DNA of 9,737 nucleotides from Sphingomonadaceae bacterium (GTDB taxonomy: Bacteria > Pseudomonadota > Alphaproteobacteria > Sphingomonadales > Sphingomonadaceae). The stretch covers positions 1-9,737 of the forward strand of contig RFSU01000082.1 in the NCBI GenBank assembly GCA_009923795.1, given 5' to 3'. The translations under genes were made by a program, and so were the position numbers. The notes below the pieces were generated by a model. That model was not told where the DNA came from. It did not search any database and saw only the letters and a program-made list of their open reading frames with translations. Shown piece by piece: positions 1 through 6,460 of the stretch (position 1 is the stretch's first letter; each line of letters begins with the position of its first letter).

Positions 1-800
1 ACTTCTTGCGGAACGCTCAGAAAATCGGGGTCAAAGCGGCCGAGCAACGGCACGGGCCATTCGGTCAGGCCCGCATTTTCAATCACTAGCCCTTCATCGG
101 GAACCAGCGTCAGGCCCGCCGCGGCAGCCGCCTTTTGCGCCCCATCCCGAATGATCGCCCGGCGCTCGTTCTGATCCAAAATGACATGGGCCGCGCGCAG
201 TTTTGCCGCATAATCACCCGCATTGGTGATGGTGACTATGCCCGTGTGGTGAAAGCGATGGCCATAGGTGACAGCACCACTGACAATGCCATCAATTTCA
301 CACGGGACGACGTCATCCCCCAGCAGCGCGATAATGCCCTGCAACGGCCGCACCCAGCGCAGACTTTCGGTCGAGCGGGAGGCCGCGCCCCAGCGTTGGG
401 ACTTGGGCCAGGGGAAGGCGCGGATGATCGCTGGAATGGCTTCGGCAATCACATCTGCCGTTTTCCGGCCCGGCTTTTCGACAATCGCGAAATAGATGCC
501 GTCGCGCTCTTCCAACTGATCCTGCGTCAGCCCGGTTTTGCGTAAAAAGCCGTCCAGCGCCTGAGGTGGCGCGCCGACTTTTGGCCCCTTTGTTTCTTCC
601 CGAACCGCCTGAGTTTCAACAGGCAAATTACTGATAATCAATGATAATCTACGCGGCGTGGCATAAGTTGTGATCTTTCCCGGCGCCAACCCGGCACGTT
701 CCAATTCCGCCAAAAACAGACGCGCCAAATCCTCCCGCGCTTTGTCTTGCATGCGGGCCGGAATTTCTTCGGACAAAAGTTCAAGCAGAAAGTCGGTCAT
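1..800 (-). CDS. glyS: Glycyl-tRNA synthetase beta subunit, N-terminal part (cut by window edge)
   Basis: This is the beta subunit of the bacterial alpha2-beta2 class II glycyl-tRNA synthetase, which charges tRNA-Gly in the cytoplasm; the beta chain supplies most tRNA recognition. Reading the minus strand from the ATG at 800 gives 266 codons without a stop up to the window edge, so only the N-terminal part (full-length family members are roughly 690 residues) is present. The start MTDFLLELLSEEIPARM is the hallmark N-terminus of GlyS, and further family-typical stretches follow, such as YATPRRL (about residues 46-52), TKGPK and RWVRPLQ. The ATG lies two bases after the glyQ stop, so the two genes are surely co-transcribed and probably translationally coupled. 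No frameshift or stop was found on translating the whole stretch. Identity is recognised from sequence; the C-terminal anticodon-binding part cannot be judged. Confidence 0.96.
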   Translation of the reverse strand, partial: MTDFLLELLSEEIPARMQDKAREDLARLFLAELERAGLAPGKITTYATPRRLSLIISNLPVETQAVREETKGPKVGAPPQALDGFLRKTGLTQDQLEERDGIYFAIVEKPGRKTADVIAEAIPAIIRAFPWPKSQRWGAASRSTESLRWVRPLQGIIALLGDDVVPCEIDGIVSGAVTYGHRFHHTGIVTITNAGDYAAKLRAAHVILDQNERRAIIRDGAQKAAAAAGLTLVPDEGLVIENAGLTEWPVPLLGRFDPDFLSVPQE

Positions 801-802
801 GT

Positions 803-1690
803 TTATACCGCCCACCCGTTCTTTTCCATCCACGCCTGACAGCTGCCTTTGGCAAGATCGCGGACACGGCCCATATAGGATGCACGTTCCTGCACGCTGA
901 TCACGCCGCGCGCTTGTAACAGGTTGAACAAATGGCTCGCCTCAATCGCCTGATCATAGGCCGCTAAGGGCACGCCCGCGTCGATGCAGCGCTTGCACTC
1001 CGCCTCTGCATTTCTGAAACCCTGAAACAGCGCCTCGGTATCGGCGACCTCAAAGTTATAGGTCGAAAACTCGACCTCATTCTTGTGAAAGACATCGCCA
1101 TAGGTCACGCCCGCATCGTTAAAGCGCAGGTCATAGACGCTATCGACGCCCTGAATATACATGGCCAGCCGTTCCAACCCATAGGTGAGTTCGCCGGCGA
1201 CAGGCTTGCAATCAAACCCGCCCATTTGTTGGAAATAGGTGAACTGGGTCACTTCCATGCCATCGCACCAGACTTCCCAGCCTAGGCCCCAAGCGCCGAG
1301 CGTCGGGCTTTCCCAATCATCCTCAACAAAGCGGATATCGTGCTTCAGGGGATCAATGCCGATCGCATCCAGACTTCCCAGATACAGCTCCTGCAAATTG
1401 GCAGGGCTGGGTTTCATGATCACCTGATATTGGTAATAATGCTGCAACCGATTGGGGTTTTCCCCATAGCGCCCATCGGTCGGGCGACGCGACGGCTGCA
1501 CATAAGCGGCATTCCAGCTGTCTGGCCCCAGCGCGCGCAATGTGGTGGCGGGGTGAAATGTTCCCGCCCCAACGCGCATATCATAAGGCTGCAAGATAAC
1601 GCAGCCCTGCTTGCCCCAATAATCATGAAGGGTCAGGATAAGGTCCTGAAAGCTTAAGGCTTGAGACGAGGAAGTTGTGTCCGCTGGCAT
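803..1690 (-). CDS. glyQ: Glycyl-tRNA synthetase alpha subunit
   Basis: This is the catalytic alpha subunit of heterotetrameric glycyl-tRNA synthetase, which makes glycyl-adenylate and transfers glycine to tRNA-Gly. The 295-residue length matches the family. Class II signatures are visible: a motif 2 region with QPSRRPTDGRYGENPNRLQ (about residues 65-83) and motif 3 in GELTYGLERLAMY (about 166-178). The N-terminal SFQDLILTLHDYW is typical, preceded by about 12 less conserved residues. The ATG at 1690 is supported by AAGGG at 1701-1697 on the minus strand, six bases upstream. It is the first gene of a glyQ-glyS operon, divergent from rplY. A TTGACC at 1726-1721 could be a -35 element, but no convincing -10 follows at the right distance, so the promoter is unresolved. 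Confidence 0.98.
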   Translation of the reverse strand: MPADTTSSSQALSFQDLILTLHDYWGKQGCVILQPYDMRVGAGTFHPATTLRALGPDSWNAAYVQPSRRPTDGRYGENPNRLQHYYQYQVIMKPSPANLQELYLGSLDAIGIDPLKHDIRFVEDDWESPTLGAWGLGWEVWCDGMEVTQFTYFQQMGGFDCKPVAGELTYGLERLAMYIQGVDSVYDLRFNDAGVTYGDVFHKNEVEFSTYNFEVADTEALFQGFRNAEAECKRCIDAGVPLAAYDQAIEASHLFNLLQARGVISVQERASYMGRVRDLAKGSCQAWMEKNGWAV

Positions 1691-1745
1691 GCTTGGCCCT
1701 TAAGCGGATGGCACCCAGACGGTCAAGCAATGGAGGGGCTAGAGC

Positions 1746-1787
1746 ATGCGCAATTGCCGTCGCGCGCGGTGCTCCCTTGCCTTTTGA
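1746..1787 (+). CDS. Possible 13-residue leader ORF upstream of rplY
   Basis: An ATG at 1746 opens a 13-codon frame (MRNCRRARCSLAF) ending in TGA at 1785-1787. A strong Shine-Dalgarno match, GGAGG at 1732-1736, lies nine bases before it. The peptide is rich in arginine (four of 13 residues) and has two cysteines. It ends 87 bases before the rplY ATG and just upstream of a large inverted repeat (1804-1838). This is the geometry of a leader peptide that could couple ribosome position to downstream RNA folding. The frame is so short that it may be chance, and I know of no described homologue. Confidence 0.25.
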   Translation: MRNCRRARCSLAF

Positions 1788-1803
1788 GGCCATTTCCCTT
1801 AAG

Positions 1804-1859
1804 CGCCTCCGCTTCCGTTATGGTCATCCCTGGAGGCGTGGCGGAAAAAGAGACTTTTT
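1804..1859 (+). promoter_or_regulatory. Structured 5' leader of rplY (inverted repeats)
   Basis: CGCCTCC at 1804-1810 is exactly complementary to GGAGGCG at 1832-1838, giving a 7-bp GC-rich stem with a 21-base loop. TTCCG inside the loop (1813-1817) could instead pair with CGGAA at 1842-1846, so two folds may compete or form a pseudoknot. A further AAAAAG-AGA-CTTTTT hairpin lies at 1845-1859, just before the GGAGA ribosome binding site of rplY (1864-1868). Ribosomal protein genes are often controlled by leader RNA structure, so an autoregulatory leader is plausible. That role is inference; only the complementarity is seen. Confidence 0.35.
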
Positions 1860-1874
1860 AATTGGAGATTAACT

Positions 1875-2480
1875 ATGAGCGATCAGCTGACCTTGTCGGC
1901 CGACTTGCGCGAACGGGCTGGCAAGGGAGCCTCCCGTGCATTGCGCAATGCAGGCCGCGTACCCGCCGTGATTTACGGCAATAACGAAGAGCCCACCGCC
2001 ATCCACATCGAAGAAAAGATGTTGTTGAAGGCGCTCCACACGGGCCATTTCATGAATTCGATTGTGATGATCGAATTCGGTGGCAAGCAAGTGCGGACGC
2101 TGCCCAAGGATGTGGCCTTCCACCCGGTCAATGATCGCCCGCTCCACGCCGACTTCCTGCGCATTGGGGAACATAGCGAAGTCCATGTGAACGTGCCTGT
2201 GCACTTTATCGATGAAGATACATCGCCGGGCATGAAGCGCGGCGCCGTGCTCAACATGGTGCGCCATGATCTGGAACTGGTCTGCGATGCAGCCTTGATC
2301 CCGGACGACATCAAGATCTCGCTCAATGGCTTAGAGATTGGTGATTCGATCCATATCAGCCATGTGACACTGCCCGCCGGTGCGCGCAGCGCGATTACTG
2401 ATCGTGACTTCACCATCGCAACGCTGGTCGCCCCGTCGGGTCTGAAATCGTCCGAAGGCGATACGACCAAGGCTGACTAA
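1875..2480 (+). CDS. rplY: 50S ribosomal protein L25 (general stress protein CTC form)
   Basis: L25 binds 5S rRNA in the central protuberance of the large ribosomal subunit. At 201 residues this is the long CTC/TL5 form. The N-terminal 5S-binding domain spans about residues 1-96, with the typical RERAGKGASRALRNAGRVPAV opening and HPVNDRPLHADFLRI closing it. The TL5-type beta domain runs from about 97 to 188, with PVHFIDEDTSPGMKRG and GLEIGDSIHISHVTLP. The extreme C-terminus is polar and probably disordered. ATG 1875 has GGAGA at 1864-1868, six bases upstream. It is the first gene of a probable rplY-pth-ychF unit, an order common in alphaproteobacteria, and all three products act on or near the ribosome. 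Confidence 0.97.
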   Translation: MSDQLTLSADLRERAGKGASRALRNAGRVPAVIYGNNEEPTAIHIEEKMLLKALHTGHFMNSIVMIEFGGKQVRTLPKDVAFHPVNDRPLHADFLRIGEHSEVHVNVPVHFIDEDTSPGMKRGAVLNMVRHDLELVCDAALIPDDIKISLNGLEIGDSIHISHVTLPAGARSAITDRDFTIATLVAPSGLKSSEGDTTKAD

Positions 2481-2493
2481 TCTGTCTGCCCTG

Positions 2494-2513
2494 CCCCGCT
2501 CGCATGCGGATGG
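2494..2513 (+). other. Small hairpin between rplY and pth
   Basis: CCGC at 2496-2499 pairs with GCGG at 2506-2509 around a six-base loop. The stem can extend by two further C-G pairs (2494-2495 with 2512-2513) past an AT bulge. No T-tract follows, so it is not a standard intrinsic terminator. It may tune pth expression or protect the rplY 3' end, or be a chance GC-rich dyad. Confidence 0.2.
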
Positions 2514-2534
2514 GGTCCGGCACGGGAGACGACA

Positions 2535-3107
2535 GTGCAAATCTGGGCAGGCCTCGGTAATCCCGGCGCGCAATATGCCATGCACCGCCACAATGTGGGG
2601 TTCATGGTTGCCGACGTGATTGCGGAGGCCTTTGCCTTTTCGCCTTGGAAAACGCGATTTCAGGGCAGCACATGCGAAGGCCGTATCGGTTCGGACAAGG
2701 TGCTGCTTCTAAAGCCTGCGACCTTCATGAACGAAAGCGGACGTAGCATTGGGGAGGCGATGCGCTTCTTCAAGCTCCAGCCCGCCGATGTGACTGTCTT
2801 TTACGATGAGCTCGACCTTGACCCCTTTCGGGTGAAGGTGAAGCGCGGTGGGGGAGCCGCCGGCCATAATGGCATCAGGTCCACCATCGCCCATATTGGC
2901 GAAGACTTCCGCCGGGTGCGCCTTGGCATTGGCCATCCCGGCCATAAAGACAAAGTCACCGGCTATGTGCTCGGCCCCTTCGCAAAGGCTGAGACAGATG
3001 ATCTGGTGGCGTTGTTAGGTGGCGTTGCCGCCGAAGCGCCCTGGCTGGCCAAAGGCGATGATATCCGCTTTATGAATGATGTCGCCATGCGATTGCAGAA
3101 GGATTGA
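2535..3107 (+). CDS. pth: Peptidyl-tRNA hydrolase (GTG start)
   Basis: Pth cleaves the ester bond of peptidyl-tRNAs that drop off ribosomes and so recycles tRNA; it is generally essential in bacteria. The 190-residue protein shows the family signatures: GLGNPG (residues 6-11), the catalytic His19 within HRHNVGFM, Asn66 in FMNESG, the acidic Asp91 in FYDELDL, and Asn112 in GHNGIRS. The start is GTG at 2535, chosen because the protein begins exactly at the conserved QIWAGLGNPG and because GGGAGA at 2524-2529 lies five bases upstream. It sits 54 bases after rplY and four bases before the ychF ATG, so it is almost certainly co-transcribed with both. No key residue is missing. Confidence 0.97.
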   Translation: MQIWAGLGNPGAQYAMHRHNVGFMVADVIAEAFAFSPWKTRFQGSTCEGRIGSDKVLLLKPATFMNESGRSIGEAMRFFKLQPADVTVFYDELDLDPFRVKVKRGGGAAGHNGIRSTIAHIGEDFRRVRLGIGHPGHKDKVTGYVLGPFAKAETDDLVALLGGVAAEAPWLAKGDDIRFMNDVAMRLQKD

Positions 3108-3111
3108 GAAT

Positions 3112-4213
3112 ATGGGTTTCAAATGCGGCATCGTCGGCCTGCCCAATGTCGGGAAATCGACCCTGTTCAACGCGCTGACCGAAACACAGGCGGCGCAAGC
3201 GGCCAATTATCCCTTTTGCACGATTGAGCCGAATGTCGGCAGTGTTGCCGTGCCCGATCCGCGCCTTGATGTGATCGCGAAAATTGGCGGCAGCGCAAAG
3301 ATCATCGAAACGCAATTGAGCTTTGTCGATATTGCAGGCTTGGTTCGTGGCGCGTCCAAGGGCGAAGGTCTGGGCAACCAGTTTCTCGCCAATATCCGCG
3401 AGGTGGATGCCATCGTCCACGTCCTGCGCTGTTTTGAAGATGATGATATTCAGCACGTCGACAACCGCATCGACCCCATTTCCGATGCAGATACCGTTGA
3501 GACGGAATTGATGCTGGCCGATTTGGAAAGCCTCGAAAAGCGCGTTCCAAATCTTCAGAAAAAGGCCGCCCAAGGCGATAAGGAAGCCAAGGTCGGGGCC
3601 ACTGTTCTTGGCCGTGCGCTTGACCTGTTGCGTGAAGGCAAACCCGCCCGACTGACCGAGCGCAATGATGTTGAAGAAGAACGCGTGTTTCAGCAGGCGC
3701 AATTGTTGACGTCAAAGCCTGTCCTTTATGTCTGCAATGTGGATGAAGGCGCAGCAGCCCAAGGCAACACCCTGTCTGCGCGCGTTTTTGAAAAGGCAAA
3801 AGCAGAGGGCGCAGAAGCCGTTGTCGTCTCGGCCGCGATTGAAGCCGATATTGTGACCATGCCGACCGAAGACCGTGCCGAATTTCTGGCGGATCTAGGC
3901 CTGACGGAAACGGGCCTCGCCCGCGTTATCCGGGCGGGGTATGAGGCTGTTACACCTGATCACCTTCTTCACCGTTGGCCCGAAAGAAGCACGGGCCTGG
4001 ACCGTCTTTCGCGGTGCTAAGGCGCCGCAGGCGGCAGGCGCGATCCACACGGATTTTGAAAAGGGCTTCATCCGCGCCGAAACCATGGGCTATCAGGACT
4101 ATGTCGACCATGGCGGCGAAGCCGGGGCGCGGGAAGCGGGCAAATGGCGCTCTGAAGGCAAGGATTATGTCGTCCATGATGGCGACATCATGCTGTTCCG
4201 CTTTAATGTCTGA
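3112..4213 (+). CDS. ychF: Ribosome-binding ATPase YchF/OLA1 family, reading frame broken by one extra base
   Basis: YchF (Obg-like ATPase) is a conserved translation-linked P-loop NTPase that binds the ribosome and prefers ATP. The first 278 codons show G1 GLPNVGKST (residues 9-17), G3 DIAGLVRGASKGEGLGNQFL (73-92) and the YchF-specific G4 variant NVDE (209-212). After Glu278 (3943-3945) the frame departs into 24 unrelated residues, stopping at TAA 4018-4020 (302 residues total). The expected C-terminal TGS domain resumes in the next frame from CTG at 3947, reading LLHLITFFTVGPKEARAWT and on to GKDYVVHDGDIMLFRFNV, with TGA at 4211-4213. Removing one G at 3945/3946 restores a continuous 366-residue protein of normal family length. 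The cause may be a sequencing or assembly error, or a recent mutation; I see no slippery heptamer or stop-dependent signal for programmed frameshifting. ATG 3112 follows pth by four bases. If the frame is truly broken, ATPase-domain protein would be made without the TGS domain. Confidence 0.93.
3943..3949 (+). other. Frameshift point in ychF
   Basis: The bases GAGGCTG read GAG-GCT in the upstream frame. The conserved protein needs GAG-CTG (Glu-Leu of the motif YELL), so one G is surplus. Upstream and downstream of this point both frames code perfectly for YchF, so the event is a single-base insertion and not a larger rearrangement. Confidence 0.85.
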
Positions 4214-4248
4214 TGGACGCAGCAGGGCGACTGGGCTATCCTGCCGCT

Positions 4249-4581
4249 ATGCTGCGTAAGATCCTGATCTTCTTGCTGACTTTGTGGCTTGCAACGCCAG
4301 CCTTTGCCTTGCCTGCATGCCATGAATCAGCCCCGCCCAAGCAGCACCAGACAATGGCTGGGGCAGATCATGACAATCATCACACGCCCCCTCAGATGCC
4401 ATCTGACACATCGCCGGAACAAGCCAGATTTGCACATATGTGCATCGGCTGTGCCGTTCCCATAACCGGGGCAACCCTTTTGCACCGGGCCATGATCGCA
4501 CCAATCCTTCATTGGACTGCGCCGTCGTCAGACTTGGCGGCCCTTTCCCGTTCCCCAGAGACTCCCCCTCCGCGCGGTTAA
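4249..4581 (+). CDS. Small exported Cys/His/Met-containing protein, probable metal-related
   Basis: I do not recognise a named family with certainty. From ATG 4249 the 110-residue product starts with a clean signal peptide, MLRKILIFLLTLWLATPAFA, with likely cleavage after Ala20. The mature part is rich in His, Met and Pro between about residues 25 and 51 (for example HDNHH, PQM) and has a CIGC pair (Cys65, Cys68) plus Cys24 in LPAC. Together this suggests periplasmic metal or redox chemistry. LPAC resembles a lipobox, but Pro at -2 is unfavourable, so lipoprotein status is doubtful. An alternative start at ATG 4213 overlaps the ychF TGA and adds 12 residues before the signal peptide; I prefer 4249 for the signal sequence, although neither start has a good ribosome binding site. 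It lies 36 bases upstream of the larger exported protein gene and probably forms an operon with it. Some proteins of copper loci (for example DUF2946-like ones) look similar in overall make-up; that link is inference. Confidence 0.72.
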   Translation: MLRKILIFLLTLWLATPAFALPACHESAPPKQHQTMAGADHDNHHTPPQMPSDTSPEQARFAHMCIGCAVPITGATLLHRAMIAPILHWTAPSSDLAALSRSPETPPPRG

Positions 4582-4605
4582 TGTTGCTCTAATCGAAGAC
4601 ATTAA
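4578..4605. promoter_or_regulatory. Perfect inverted repeat between the two exported-protein genes
   Basis: TTAATGT at 4578-4584 and ACATTAA at 4599-4605 are exact reverse complements separated by 14 bases. The left arm covers the stop codon of the small gene; the right arm ends two bases before the GGAGA ribosome binding site (4608-4612) of the next gene. It could be an operator for a dimeric regulator or an RNA hairpin that limits access to that site. Function is inferred from position only. Confidence 0.4.
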
Positions 4606-4617
4606 TTGGAGACGAAG

Positions 4618-5904
4618 ATGACAAAGATTTTGCGTGTCGCGCTGATGAGCGCGACGATGATGGCTGCGCCCGCTATGGCGCAGACAACAGATACCCAGCA
4701 TATGGACCATAGCCATATGGGCCATGAGATGAACGCCCCTGAGATGGCGTCTAAGCAGCACAGCCCTTCCCCCACCTTTGCCGAAGGATCGGGGACGGCG
4801 CGCTTGCCGGGCAATGAAGGGGCCATGCACGGCCTGCACATTATGGCCGGGGATTGGATGGTGATGGCCCATGGCGCTGTGTCCACCCAATATACCAACC
4901 ATGATGGCCCGCGCGGCGACGATAAAGTCTATGCAACGTCCATGGCAATGCTGTCGGCCAGCAAAGAGAGCAATTGGGGCCGTATCCAATTGCGATCCAT
5001 GTTCAGCCTTGAACCGCTGATGCGTAATCGGGGCTATCCCAATTTATTCGCCAGTGGAGAAACAGCAGGCGGCGAGCCCTTGGTGGATCGGCAGCACCCC
5101 CATGATCTCTTCATGGAATTGGCGGGCCGTGTTGATGTTAACTTGAGCGAGACAAGCGGCGTCTTTTTCTATGGTGGGCCCGTTGGGGAGCCTGCGCTTG
5201 GCCCCAGCGCCTTCATGCACCGCGGATCTTCCGCCTATAATCCAGAATCGCCCATCACCCACCATTGGTTCGATTCCACGCACATCACCTATGGTGTGGC
5301 AACGGCGGGCTTTTTCTCCCCAAAGGTTCAGTTGGAGACCTCCCTCTTCACGGGGCAAGAACCGGATGAACATCGGTGGAACATTGAAAAGCCGCGCTTT
5401 GACAGCTGGTCTGTCCGGGCGACCCTGACCCCGTCCCCCAAATGGGCACTGCAAGTCAGCCATGGCCAATTAAAACAGCCTGAAGCCAGCCACGCCGATG
5501 AGGATGAACGGCGCACCACAGCAAGTGTCCATTATGCCAATAGCAAGGGGCTTGCCGCGATGCTGGCCTTTGCCGCGAAGGACCGAGTGCCCGGCGATAC
5601 ACTGACCGCCTGGATTGCCGAAGCCAATTGGGATTTGGACGACCACAACACATTGTTCGGTCGGTTTGAAAATGTCCGCAATGACGAACTCTTTCCAGAT
5701 CATGACGCAGCTTTGCATGACCAACCCTTTCGAGTGAGCAAGTTTCAGGCGGGCTATGCCTATCGCATGCCGCTTGGGGGGCCGGTTGAGCTTGCCCTTG
5801 GGGGCAGCGCTTCAGCCTATGTAAAGCCAGCAGCGCTTGATGCGGCCTATGGCAAAAACCCTTGGGGCTACACCCTCTTTGCGCGGCTTTCAGTCGGCCA
5901 CTAA
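4618..5904 (+). CDS. Exported, probable outer-membrane protein with His/Met-rich N-terminus (putative metal-related)
   Basis: The 428-residue product begins with a signal peptide cleaved probably after AMA (Ala21). A His/Met-rich segment follows at about residues 26-48 (HMDHSHMGHEM and neighbours), resembling the Met/His motifs of periplasmic copper-binding proteins such as CopB/PcoB. The rest, from about residue 70, alternates polar and aromatic residues in short segments punctuated by Gly/Asn/Asp turns, as in an outer-membrane beta barrel. A notable conserved-looking motif is DRQHPHDLFMEL (157-168), which could add metal ligands. The final residues (GYTLFARLSVGH) look like a last strand but end in His and not the usual aromatic residue. 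ATG 4618 is chosen because GGAGA at 4608-4612 lies five bases upstream; an in-frame TTG at 4606 overlaps the ribosome binding site and is rejected. It probably shares a transcript with the small exported protein. A copper-tolerance role is a reasoned guess; I recognise the overall type but no established function. Confidence 0.8.
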   Translation: MTKILRVALMSATMMAAPAMAQTTDTQHMDHSHMGHEMNAPEMASKQHSPSPTFAEGSGTARLPGNEGAMHGLHIMAGDWMVMAHGAVSTQYTNHDGPRGDDKVYATSMAMLSASKESNWGRIQLRSMFSLEPLMRNRGYPNLFASGETAGGEPLVDRQHPHDLFMELAGRVDVNLSETSGVFFYGGPVGEPALGPSAFMHRGSSAYNPESPITHHWFDSTHITYGVATAGFFSPKVQLETSLFTGQEPDEHRWNIEKPRFDSWSVRATLTPSPKWALQVSHGQLKQPEASHADEDERRTTASVHYANSKGLAAMLAFAAKDRVPGDTLTAWIAEANWDLDDHNTLFGRFENVRNDELFPDHDAALHDQPFRVSKFQAGYAYRMPLGGPVELALGGSASAYVKPAALDAAYGKNPWGYTLFARLSVGH

Positions 5905-5911
5905 AGAATTG

Positions 5912-5950
5912 GGGGAAATTGGACAGAGCCTAAGGCCTGACGATTTCCCC
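5912..5950 (+). terminator. Possible terminator hairpin after the exported-protein gene
   Basis: GGGGAAAT at 5912-5919 is complementary to ATTTCCCC at 5943-5950, with room for a T-G wobble and a further G-C pair inside (5920-5921 with 5941-5942). A small GCC-TAA-GGC helix lies in the loop (5928-5936). A pyrimidine-rich but C-interrupted tract (5947-5972) follows in place of a clean T run, so terminator efficiency is uncertain. It lies eight bases after the stop codon and would separate this unit from the hydratase gene. Confidence 0.4.
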
Positions 5951-6002
5951 TTCCCCTTTCCCTTTCCGTTTGCGTAAAGATGGGCGCGGTGAGGAGAGAC
6001 GC

Positions 6003-6452
6003 ATGCTCTATCTAGAAGATATGAAAATTGGCCAAAAAGCCAGCTTTGGAAACTATCGCGTAACACGCGACGAAGTTATTGATTTTGCAAGTAAATATGA
6101 TCCACAGCCATTTCATCTGGATGATGACGCAGCGGCCAAAACGCATTTTGGCCGTCTGTCGGCCAGCGGCTGGCATACAGCCGCCATGACCATGTCCATG
6201 CTCGTCGAAAATCTGAAGAATGCCAAGCAGGCGGGCCTTGGCTCTCCGGGGTTGGATGAATTGCGCTGGCTCAAGCCCGTTTACCCGGGCGACACCTTGC
6301 GCGTCGAAACGGAGCTGACGGATGTCCGCCCGTCGCGCTCACGCCCGGAAATGGGCAGCATCCATTCTCTGGTCACAGTCTTTAATCAGGATGATGTGCC
6401 GGTGATGACTATGAAGTCCATCGGCCTTGTGGCAACCCGGCCCAAGACCTGA
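6003..6452 (+). CDS. MaoC-type dehydratase / (R)-specific enoyl-CoA hydratase-like protein
   Basis: This is a single hot-dog-fold protein of 149 residues, the normal size of stand-alone MaoC-domain hydratases that hydrate enoyl-CoA thioesters. The hydratase-2 active-site signature is intact: Asp33 and His38 in YDPQPFHLD, followed by the small-residue/Gly loop at SASGWHTA (53-60). The family-typical LRWLKPVYPGDTLRVE lies at 87-102. ATG 6003 has GAGGAG at 5991-5996, six bases upstream; an in-frame TTG at 5970 would add 11 charged residues and is less likely. It is probably monocistronic, with a possible terminator upstream and a hairpin shared with the convergent grpE gene downstream. The substrate cannot be told from sequence; roles in fatty-acid or polyhydroxyalkanoate metabolism are both possible. 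The family call is secure and the specific reaction is not. Confidence 0.92.
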   Translation: MLYLEDMKIGQKASFGNYRVTRDEVIDFASKYDPQPFHLDDDAAAKTHFGRLSASGWHTAAMTMSMLVENLKNAKQAGLGSPGLDELRWLKPVYPGDTLRVETELTDVRPSRSRPEMGSIHSLVTVFNQDDVPVMTMKSIGLVATRPKT

Positions 6453-6460
6453 AGCGGCTG

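Noticed and set aside
3070..3702. 210-residue open frame on the minus strand opposite ychF
   Set aside because: It lies entirely antisense to a strongly conserved gene, shows no recognisable domain and no ribosome binding site; it is a codon-bias shadow.
3930..3960. Programmed ribosomal frameshift in ychF
   Set aside because: There is no slippery heptamer, no in-frame stop at the shift point and no obvious stimulatory structure, and YchF is not known to need recoding; a base error or simple mutation is favoured.
4249..4320. Lipoprotein signal with LPAC lipobox in the small exported protein
   Set aside because: Proline at -2 does not fit the usual lipobox, and a standard signal peptidase I site (AFA) lies three residues earlier.
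4606..4617. TTG start four codons upstream for the large exported protein
   Set aside because: The TTG overlaps the GGAGA ribosome binding site that serves the ATG at 4618, and the signal peptide is cleaner from 4618.
4528..4989. 153-residue minus-strand frame opposite the start of the putative outer-membrane protein gene
   Set aside because: The plus-strand frame has a signal peptide, a good ribosome binding site and full-length coding; the antisense protein is His/Arg-rich only because it mirrors Met/His/Ala codons.
5970..6002. TTG start 11 codons upstream for the MaoC-type protein
   Set aside because: The extra residues are charged and unlike the family N-terminus, and a good GAGGAG site precedes the ATG at 6003.
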